Shown one piece after another: positions 1 to 8,960 of a DNA stretch of 27,586 nt. Made by a program: the position numbers and the translations under genes. This DNA comes from Collodictyon triciliatum. Taxonomy: Eukaryota; CRuMs. The notes beneath the pieces are model-generated. The model ran no database searches. It was not told the DNA's origin and saw nothing but the letters and a program-made list of their open reading frames with translations. The DNA lies in the NCBI GenBank assembly GCA_043381765.1, contig JBHJMP010000168.1:1-27586 (forward strand), written 5' to 3'. The stretch's first letter is position 1. Each line of letters begins with the position of its first letter.

Positions 1-96
1 CTTTTTCTTTTTCTTTTTCTTTTTCTTTTTCTTTTTCTTTTTCTTTTTCTTTTTCTTTTTCTTTTTCTTTTTCTTTTTCTTTTTCTTTTTCTTTTT
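1..96. repeat. (CTTTTT)n microsatellite
   Basis: Sixteen perfect head-to-tail copies of a six-base unit fill the left edge. The tract lies upstream of the first visible exon of the ABC-F gene, so it is probably inside an intron of that gene. Confidence 0.95.
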
Positions 97-273
97 CACC
101 CACTAGTCTAACATATAATTTTTCTTGTTGAAGCATTTCAAGATTTTCTCATACACAACAGCCTTACCTTTGTTCCTCCCTTTCCATACAGAAAAAAAAT
201 CTCTGTTAGCACTTGTGGTCTTTTTTTTCGTCTCATTATCCCTGCCATTCCTTATCTTTGTATTTCATTCCAG

Positions 274-1346
274 TTTAATTTCCGTGGGCCTGCTCAAGAG
301 CGCATGGTCGGGAACTTGAGCGGTGGTGAAAGAAATCGCCTCCATCTCGCCAAAATGCTTCGTGAAGGTTAGTTTTAGATATCCTTGCATTAAGATGATA
401 TATGATATCAATCAACTATCTTATCTTTTTTTTATGTTATATTAAGCTATGTATTTTTGTCCTTATTTTATTTTGATTGTTCTTAGGTTGTAATTTACTG
501 ATGCTGGATGAACCGACGAACGACTTGGATGTGGACACTCTTCGTTCATTGGAGGAGGCGCTTCCGGAATTTCCAGGTGAATGAACCAGGAAGGCTGATG
601 CGTAACATGCAATGCCTGTGATGTATGCAAGATTCAAAAAAAAGAAGAGAAAAGGAGATAATTGCAACCAGACACGTTGCTTTCTACTGAACTCAAGATA
701 ATATCATGAATTCTGTTAATTAACTGTTGAAAACACCAAAATATATATTAAAAAAAAAACAACTTATCTCAGGTTGCGTGATGGTCATCAGCCACGACCG
801 TTGGTTCCTCAATCGCATTTGCACACACATTCTCGCTTTTGAAGGAAACAGTCAGGTTTGCTTCAGTGACATAGGAAATATCACACACATATGCATACAT
901 ATGACATCCTCTTTTCATTCCGGGAAGAGCCAAAGATGCCCATTATTTTACGGTAAAGAGGATTCGCCGTTTGGAGAGAGAGCCCTTTTATAAATACATA
1001 CTTGATTTAAAAAGTAGCAACGTGCAAGGCCATAATTCATTTGATTGCATTTTGCAGGTCGTCTTCTTTGAAGGCAACTATGCTGATTACGAGGCAGACA
1101 GAGTCCAGCGTCTGGGTTTGCATTCTTTTACCATTCCGTTTTTGCGACGCCCTCCTTTTTCCTTTTCATTTCTCACTCTTATGCAATCGGTTTCATGGCT
1201 CTTTTACCATCGTCAAATCATGAAGCACTTGTTTACTTTTGAAAACATGTTTTCGGGTTTTCAACACCACGCCTCTTACTCAATCACACGCTGTAGGAAA
1301 TCAACGACCGACACGAATCAAATACAAAAAGGCTATTATCCAATGA
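274..1346 (+). CDS. EttA-type ABC-F ATPase, C-terminal part, five exons (5' end outside window)
   Basis: This is the 3' part of an ABC-F ATPase of the EttA (energy-dependent translational throttle) type. These proteins bind the ribosomal E site and couple ATP state to translation elongation. Exons read in phase: 274-367, 487-576, 773-855, 1058-1115 and 1297-1346 (stop TGA). Exon 1 carries the second ABC signature, [19 protein letters not shown]. Exon 2 carries Walker B with the D-loop, [20 protein letters not shown]. Exon 3 carries the switch motif [20 protein letters not shown]. Exon 4 has the [18 protein letters not shown] stretch that follows in EttA, and the last exon ends [13 protein letters not shown], like the EttA C-terminus RIKY(R/K)K. 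The Walker A of this half and the whole first ATPase half lie upstream of the window. EttA is mainly bacterial, so a mitochondrial role or an acquired gene is inferred. The targeting region is not visible. Confidence 0.93.
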
Positions 1347-1897
1347 CAATAATAATAAAAATTAAAATACGATGAAAGTGAAGCAGCAAAATTTCAAGAC
1401 CGTTCCTTATAAGCATCAATCAACGAGCTTACTGAATCGCACATAAAAACAATAATTGGATAAATCTGTCACCTCCATGCGGAAAGGTTGATAGTTCCAA
1501 GGGCAGGGAAACAGGACGGCAAAACGAAAACAGATATGAAGCTGACTCTAGATTTCGCCTCGCCTCGCATTGTAGTAGTTTGTTCAATCGGGTGGGTTAC
1601 AATCATGTGGAAACAACGGTTATAATTATAGTAAAAGTCAACTTGGTGTGTGCTCTTTATTTTATCCTCGGACTTCATCCAATGGAATGAGCATATCGCG
1701 CAGACTTTGAATTTTTTTTCTTTGTTGATGAAAAGCAGGAGGCATGATATATTTAAGAAAAAAAAAAGGAATACTCGTGTTACAATTCACCAAATACCAA
1801 CTATTGTTTTTCTAATAATAAAGATGAAAAAAGGAAACAAAGCCTCTTTTTCAATAACAGCAGCAATCACGCCGCCACACACGAGAAAGTAAGTCAC
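1347..1897. other. Convergent intergenic region, no gene seen
   Basis: These 551 bases separate the stop of the plus-strand ABC-F gene from the stop of the minus-strand cyclase gene. The sequence is AT-rich with short A runs. Short open frames exist on both strands but show no splice-consistent coding signal. It presumably holds the two 3' UTRs and polyadenylation sites. Confidence 0.6.
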
Positions 1898-2580
1898 TTA
1901 AGCCAAGTTTCCAACGGCCTGTAATCTGCCGCCCATCCCCTTCGACTCACGACGGAGCACAATGTTCTGCAAAATAGGCGACTGCGTCTTCAGATACTCC
2001 GGGTCCACGACTTTGAATGACTGGATAAAGTACTGCTCTTTACCCTCTGCGTTCATCACTAACTCGTAGTTTGTATATGTCTGCGACAGATTGTGAACAC
2101 GGGAAGATGCCTGTGTTCTTCCGGCGATGCCAGATGACTCCATCAAGTTTGCCTCTATCATAGCATCTCCCCACTAAAAAGATAGATATATAAATATGTA
2201 AACAAATACATACACACATACACACACACATACATACATACATACATACATACATACATACATACATACATACATACATACATACATACATACATACATA
2301 CATACATTTTAAGCTGCCACTTACCATATCATAGCTGAATTTGCGAGAGCCGATGACTCCGGAGATGCAGTCTCCCATCGCGATTCCTATGCGCAGTCGG
2401 ACAGTGCGCCGAATATCTGCTGATATTCTCTTCGAAGCCTCATGCGCCTCTTCAGCCAGATATGCATATTGCTAAGTACCTTTTTTATATAAAGAAAAAG
2501 AAAACATGTCGACAATCTGACAGCACAAGCTGGAATGCTGGGTGTGAAAAATTTCAACTGGACAGAGGGAGACACATAGA

Positions 2581-2675
<95 letters not shown>

Positions 2676-5403
2676 ACATGCAGAGAAAGATTCAAGAGAA
2701 AAGAGGGAAAATGGTTTCAACATTCGATCTGCAATTACGTGATATGATATGAAAAAGTATTTTCATATTTGACGGAAAAAAAAACTATCAAAGAGGTTAG
2801 ACAAACCACAACGCAGTCCCCGAGGGACTTCAACTTCTGAAGGCGGTATTTGAAACAGAGGCGATCAAATGATACAAATAAGTGATTCAGGAGCTCATTA
2901 AGTTCGTCGATATTCATGTCAGATACCATCTGCGTGAAACTGCAATTGTACGTCACAATAAGAGTTGTTTAGTGATGATATTGTGAAACGAATCGAGAAT
3001 GGAAGAGATCATCACCTAACAATGTCAGCATATAAAACGCAGACTTTGCTGTGCCTTTCACCAAATGTCTGTGGTCTTTCTTGGAGGCGGTCATAGATTT
3101 TCTTTAAATGAATAACAGTGGTTGGTGAAACTTGCAAGAAAAGAAAAGAAAACTCTGGGATGCTATTTGCTTCGGTCGATATTTTTTTTCTTCCAGGAGA
3201 AAAAAGAAACAACAACCAAGGTACAATACCTTAGGAAGAATAGACAAAATCATGCGTTGAGTACAAAGCTTCTGCTTGTCGATTATTTTAGCCTCATTCT
3301 GCGGGTTTATCGAAATAAGAGCAAGGAGTTGGATTGTATCAACCATACCACGATAGCACTGATTTTAATCACACGAATGGATATGTCAATATAATTCACT
3401 TTAAAAGCAAATAGGAATCATACAGAGAGATGCTCTGATAGGTAGAACACCACTCTGTGCTGCGATTCAATCATGTACATGGTGTAAAATCCAACAATGA
3501 TGAATGACACATTCGATGGAAGAACCCATTTTGCGTACAAGCTCCCCATACTGACTGAAAAAGTCTTTTGCAAAGGTTGGAGTAAGCAATTAATCGATAT
3601 CCTTAAATCAAGTATTCCTTTTAAGATTCTTCGAGTGAAAAAAAAAAAAACAGAATAAAAAAAAGCAAAGATAACACGTATGGAGCGCCATAGAATACCG
3701 TATTCACAAGATATGTGGTCTTTAATAATATGAACAAGGTTATACAATATTAAAAAAAAAAAAGACATCAGAGGAAGTGCCGGGGGTTGAAAACTAAGGA
3801 TGGGAGTATAATATCAACCAGGGTGAAAAAGGAAACGAAAGACATCATCGTGACTTACAAGAAGCCATATCGAGGACGGGAACATTACAGCCGCTTTGGT
3901 GCGAAAAGTCATGGAAGGTAATGTAAAAACAAGGCACATTACAGAAGTCAATTCAGTGTTGTAGTATGCAGCCTCGGTGGCGAAATCTTCGTCTCCTGAA
4001 CGTAAAAATTCATCTTAACTCTTGATGAAATAGTGACAAAAATCTTTGGCGAAATAATCGACAATCTGAACAGAAAAGAAGACCTCTCAGTTCTGGATGC
4101 TGATGCCGATAATCCCAAAACCAATATAGTTTCCACATCACAGCGAGCGATGGTGCGACACATGAGGCAATATAAATGCAGCGAATCCATCTACATCGAT
4201 TCAGAGGGTTAATCAATGCAAATATATGCCGATGGGGAACTGCGCGACAACATTTCGGCTATAAAGAATCTTTTGTAACAAACGAATTACATCGGGTGTC
4301 TCCACGGGAAAAATGAGGCGATAGCACAAATAAACGGGACTCCAATTTGAATGAGGTAGCGGACAAGTAAAAATTCAAGAGTCCAAGATGAATTCAAAAC
4401 ATAGAAATCAGCAGCGGTCCATGCAACAGAGGTGAAGATAACCCCGTAAATAAATACCCGAACGATTTTCATGGAGCGGTAGAGGCTGTCAACATAGAGT
4501 TTGTTAAGCTAACGTTATCTTTCAATTCATGAAAGTTGGAAGGTTTTGATGAGCAAAGAATACTATAATTGGGGAGGCTGGCTGATATATGCTGGAAAAG
4601 AACCGGCAGTAAAATAACGGTCAGTGGTTCATGCGTTTCAATTAGAACTTTTTTAAAGAGTCATAATAAGAAAACCACCTTTCTACGTATTTAGCCTCCA
4701 TGCCTTTGTCGCCGAATCTGAGCCACTTAAGCTGAACTTTGGAGGCTTCTTCTGAGGCCCTACATATGATTGTAAGGTAAAAAAACAAGCCGGTTGCTCT
4801 CGTTGAATGAGAAAACTCCCATTCTTATAATATAAATAAAACCTTACATGCTATCCAATATTAATAAACAAGATAATACCTATCCAGGACAAAATCTAAA
4901 TTTTCTTCTCTGCGAACCACTATCGAAGATTTTGATTCGGAAGAAGAATTATTTGGTGTATCAATCGAATGCAAAAAAGAAAAGAAAAGTGTACAGCACC
5001 AGAGGGAAGTAGATTATAGTATAATCTAAAGAATTCTAGAGAATGAAGTAAAACCTCTTTTCTTCTCTGTTGGTGTAGAGGTGCTTGTATTGATTTCATA
5101 CTTTTCTATGAGATAGAATGTGTCCACCATTCCCTAGTGAAAAGGATTTTGAAGAAAAAAGATTTTTATCAAGCACAAAAAAAAAAAAAAAAAAAAAAAA
5201 GATGAGTATTTTTCCATATTTTAGCAAATAAAAAATATTTTTTTTTTTTTTTTTTTTTNNNNNNNNNNNNNNNNNNNNNNNNNNNNNNNNNNNNNNNNNN
5301 NNNNNNNNNNNNNNNNNNNNNNNNNNNNNNNNNNNNNNNNNNNNNNNNNNNNNNNNNNTTTACAAAAAAAAAAAAAAAAAAAAAAAAATAAAAAAAAAAA
5401 AAA

Positions 5404-5438
<35 letters not shown>

Positions 5439-8400
5439 CGAGTATATACCCAAGGTTCAGCAGATTAATAATATTTTTTTTTTTTGGTTTTGTTGCACAA
5501 ACGAATACTGTTTAATGAATGACACCATAATTTTTTTTTGAGCAGTGAGCAATAGTTTTCATTAAAGGCAAACAATATGTTATCAAATCAAATTCAGGCA
5601 TGTATATATTCAGATAATCTCTACCTTTCCTTTCAGATACACAGGCCCCCGTCCTTCATAATAGTATCCATCCCGCTCAGCAGCGATAACTTCTGAGCTG
5701 ACATGAATCCTTCCTTTCTCGCAAGTGGAGTTTAGCCGACTTGTAATATTGATACTATCGCCCCTAATAGCAGACAATATGCCAATTGATATGGGTGTAT
5801 TTCCCGAGTGATTTCATAGTGTTTCTAAGTTTGATGGTAAATTAAGTATCATAAAGGGGAGCTCGCTGAAAACAAACCAAACATCAAAGGTAAAATACTT
5901 CAAGCCGATAATTCCTAAAATTGGTGTTATTTCTATTAGAAAAAACCAGAATTGAAATCATCTATTCAAAATGAACGTGTCTTTATGGAAATGAGCAGAA
6001 TAATTGTTAAATCCTTTGTAATTCTAACTAGTATTTCTAAAATTGTCATCTTGGTGAAGTTGACGAAGACCTGCAATGCATGGCCCTCGGTGGACTCCGA
6101 TCGTAACAATAGACCCATCCATCAGCGGATGTTTTTTGCTGAGGTGCGGAACTGCGCTTTGCAGCTCCAAAGCAAATGACAAGATGCTGTCTGTGTGGCG
6201 TGAATCTCTATCTGGGACCCCGCTCACAATCTTCAATTTGCATGACGAAAATGGTAAAGATTATGAGATAAAACGCGGTTCTTAGTGGTAAAAGTTTTGG
6301 CCTAGCGACAGAAGTAGTGTAGAAAATGGATAAACCATACAAGGACACTCGTTCCTATCGTTTTGATGCGGTCAACTCTGTATTTTTCACAAAGGGTATC
6401 AACCAGATGCACAAACGAACTGATGGCACAGACCTTGATGAAATGCCAATCGTTAGGGTGGTGGTTCAAGCCAAGAAAAAGTGTCAGCATATAACCGAAA
6501 GTATAGTCGATTGGAATATTCAGCATAGGAGCTGCGTTAGAAAAGATGAGATTAAAACAAAACGGGGCCATACTATATTTGTGGGTTCGATTCCTCCCGT
6601 GCAAAGTCCCTTCCTATATTTTTATCAGTCGTTTTTTTAATTGGATTAAATGAAAATTTCGTTGGATGCGTAATTGGTGAATAAATTTGACTTTGAAAAA
6701 TTTGACTGATTTATGTTCATACCCCTTTCATATTTAAAATGTTTGCCCAAGTTGAAGAATTCAAAAGAAAGGAATAAAAAAAAAATCGTACGAATAAATT
6801 GTGGCAAACAAGAACGTTCCACATTGGTACTCCTCGATGGATGAATGATACCGGGAAACATAATCCATATCCACTCTCTGCAAAGTTATAACAAAATGAG
6901 TCATACGTTTCCTTATTAATAAAAGGATATTCAATAAAATTTTGATTTTTAAACTAAATAATGAAGACGAACCTCCCTTGCGACGAGTTCACACAAATCG
7001 GTGACCATAGACGCTGGAACGATGCAACTAGATTGTGGAGGTAAAGAAATTGAAAAAAAAAAAAAAGTAAACACCTGTGAAATTTTTTCAATCAGTACAT
7101 GTTTTTTTTGGAGCAGAAAATCAACGGCCTTCAAAGTATTACTTTGCGACGTGCCGAACTCGGTCGTGCTCTTCCTTGGTTCGCTGCTTCTCATATAGAA
7201 GTGCCATTTGCTTGGCAAATGATGTCTTGATACTGACCATGATAAAGCGGAAGAGATACAGCAACGAGATGCAGTGCAAAAATGGAAGCGCCGAAAGAAT
7301 GAAAGCTCCCAACAAATCCATGTACACAAGATTTGACGCAAAGAGGAAAACCAAGGCGACAGATATATCCCCTGCGCATCGCAAAAAGCTTTTCCTTTCA
7401 ATACCAACAAAGTACATTATCACAATGACCAGAGATGTTGACGGGGCTTCTGCTTCCATATTGATTCTTCGGGACAGGATGATCAATAGAACAAGAAGAG
7501 GGTTTCCAATGTGGAAGATACTGTGGAGAGCTTTGTTTTCCATGGCCACTTTGAAAGGAATAAAAGGGATGATCGACGTTGCTGTGGTGAGTGCAACCTC
7601 CACCTGGAAATACACTGAATTGGGCCGCACGTCGGTGAGCAACAGAAGGATGAATATAATTGCGCTGATGAGGAAGACGTTGCGAATGCGGCGGTAAGAA
7701 TGACGCATGTCGTATCTGCGGAAGGCAGCCTCTTCGTGGGGCTCCTTGAACCGAGCGAGTCGGTCAAAGGTGCTAACCTCACTGGAAAAATAATAATATA
7801 ATAACAAAGATGCACAGCAAACGAGAAAGAAAATTTAAAATAATATAGGGCCAAATAAATGGAAAAAATATAGGCAATATTAACGAAAAATAAAAATAGA
7901 GGATCTTTTCCCTGCTTTTTTTTTTTTTGGAATTAGTTTTATCAGTCTTACTATCTTTAAGCATATTACTTAAAAAAAATAAAGTAAAAATTGCTTAATC
8001 CGATAAAGTTACAGAAACATCTTACGATTCAAGAGAATACCGAGACCAGCTTGCAATCTGAGAGGAAAAATAGAATGCCAGCTCGTTTTCTCTATGAATA
8101 CAAAAAGCGAGTTGATGTATCGATTGAAGCGATGAATGAAGTATGCTTCTTTTTTTTTTTAATGAGATGGTTCGCGCTGGATGAAAGTAAGCAAGGAAGC
8201 ATATCATAGGATACTCAAATATCTGACAAATGTTATATTTGCCTGAAGTTGGGTATCAAAAAAAAAAAAAAAGAAACGCATGGGTATTCAGTGAAATATG
8301 GTGTGCTTACATCACGATAGAGTCCAGCTCCAGCATTTCTTTCTCCTCCGTGATGTAAGATATACGTGTCACTCTGCTCATTCTTTCGCAGCCTTCTTTT

Positions 8401-8490
8401 CCTTCGGTTTCGTGCAGTCGGCAGGCTTTCTGCAGGCTGAGGAATAAATGACGAGGAATGCAGCGAGACTCTTGCGATCACCGGCCTGTG
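1898..8490 (-). CDS. Transmembrane adenylyl cyclase, two membrane and two catalytic domains, multi-exon
   Basis: The product converts ATP to cAMP at a membrane. Exons, 5' to 3': 8311-8490, 8026-8057, 7143-7781, 6973-7027, 6792-6877, about 6341-6531, 6071-6230, 5878-5914, 5625-5763, 5055-5133, 4880-4919, 4679-4759, 4291-4485, 4084-4190, 3859-3995, 3424-3564, 3230-3298, 3016-3130 or 3152, 2807-2939, 2325-2471, 1898-2173. The large exon 7143-7781 encodes six hydrophobic segments. The exons 4485 down to 3424 encode six more. Each block is followed by a class III cyclase domain, the layout of animal transmembrane adenylyl cyclases. Phases agree at nearly all junctions. Three are unresolved: 6792/6531 is one base out of frame, the acceptor near 3130-3152 is ambiguous, and the hairpin after SLGDCVV is short. 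The start codon is uncertain; an ATG at 8557-8559 with a 12-base exon would splice in phase to 8490. Confidence 0.9.
2205..2307. repeat. (CATA)n microsatellite in the last cyclase intron
   Basis: A tract of tetranucleotide TACA/CATA units, with CACA variants at its left end, fills most of the intron 2174-2324. It does not touch the flanking exons. Confidence 0.93.
2581..2674. repeat. (AAT)n microsatellite in a cyclase intron
   Basis: About thirty perfect trinucleotide units lie between the exons 2325-2471 and 2807-2939. Open reading frames across it (poly-Ile, poly-Leu) are artefacts of the repeat. Confidence 0.95.
5055..6877 (-). other. N-terminal cyclase catalytic domain (functionally C2-like)
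   Basis: This part of the cyclase gene encodes the first class III catalytic domain. The first metal-aspartate position reads FLFATIYS, so Asp is replaced by Thr. The second reads RIKTIGTSVL, where canonical GD becomes GT. The base-selecting Lys (RIKTIG) and Asp (TFDVWG) are present, which predicts ATP over GTP. The transition-state Asn and Arg are present in GDSINITSRLNS. The exon 5878-5914 is only 37 bases and carries the FDVWG core. The domain ends in a canonical VYLKGK followed by GMVDTFYLIEKY. This residue set matches the C2 half of animal adenylyl cyclases although the domain comes first in the protein. Confidence 0.88.
5178..5436. repeat. Homopolymer-rich stretch with 100-base N gap (5259-5358)
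   Basis: Long A runs, a T run, a gap of exactly 100 N and more A runs follow one another between the exons 5055-5133 and 5625-5763. The 100-N size suggests a gap of unknown length. Sequence quality here is doubtful, and the stretch lies inside an intron. Confidence 0.85.
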
Positions 8491-8651
8491 CTGAGGAAGA
8501 AGTGGATCGTGGCATTATCTCATTTGTTGATCAAGTCGGACTTTCACAAGCGCCTGCATTTAGTTTTGGCGCAATGGCTGTGCAACACGTTGCGTCTCGG
8601 CGCTTCTCTTGTGGTTGAAAAGCTTTGGTATTTGCTGTTCCGATTCGCGAG

Positions 8652-8657
8652 GTTTTG

Positions 8658-8688
<31 letters not shown>

Positions 8689-8690
8689 GG
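8652..8690. repeat. (GTTTT)n microsatellite
   Basis: About seven pentanucleotide units, ending in a T run, lie between the probable 5' end of the cyclase gene and the stop codon of the dehalogenase-like gene. Confidence 0.9.
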
Positions 8691-8960
8691 AGTGATTTTT
8701 TTCTTCCAAACTCTTTTCTTTGGGTAATCGGCTTAGAGTGCAAAAATAGGAAGTGTATCTACGCAGGTGTGGAGATAAAGATGAACATACATTGTATACA
8801 ATAATTTCAATAGATCTCATTACCTTATTATTTAATTGCTCATAAATGTATCTTTATCTGAATTTAATCAAATTTATAATATATTCCAGAAATATAATTC
8901 TAAATTGGTATGATTTTTATTTCCGTGGGTGGTATCGTATTCCGCCACTTTTTTGTATTT

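Larger units (their letters stand above)
1898..3152 (-). other. C-terminal cyclase catalytic domain (functionally C1-like)
   Basis: This is the second class III catalytic domain. Both metal-binding aspartates are present: VCVLYADIVSFTQM and LKSLGDCVV. Lys (QKLKSLG) and Asp (FSYDMWG) are also present. The catalytic Asn/Arg positions are lost: the segment reads WGDAMIEANLMESSGIAGR, with Ile and Leu where Asn and Arg belong. This is the pattern of the animal C1 half. The last exon (1898-2173) ends the protein 92 codons after the WG motif. The intron before it holds a (CATA)n tract. Confidence 0.88.

Noticed and set aside
2462-2752. Poly-Ile and poly-Leu open frames
   Set aside because: Artefact of the (AAT)n microsatellite inside a cyclase intron.
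6237-6603. Possible split tRNA: a D-loop-like ATGGTAAA near 6250 or TTAGTGGTAAAA near 6285, and a T-arm-like GTGGGTTCGATTCCTCC near 6580
   Set aside because: The T-stem has a mismatch, no anticodon arm fits, the halves are over 280 bases apart, and a cyclase exon lies between them.
7077-7697. 206-codon plus-strand open frame
   Set aside because: Shadow of the large minus-strand exon 7143-7781, which encodes the six membrane segments of the cyclase.
8560-8820. Minus-strand 86-codon frame as the cyclase N-terminus
   Set aside because: It runs through the (GTTTT)n repeat and has no phase-compatible splice to the exon ending at 8311.
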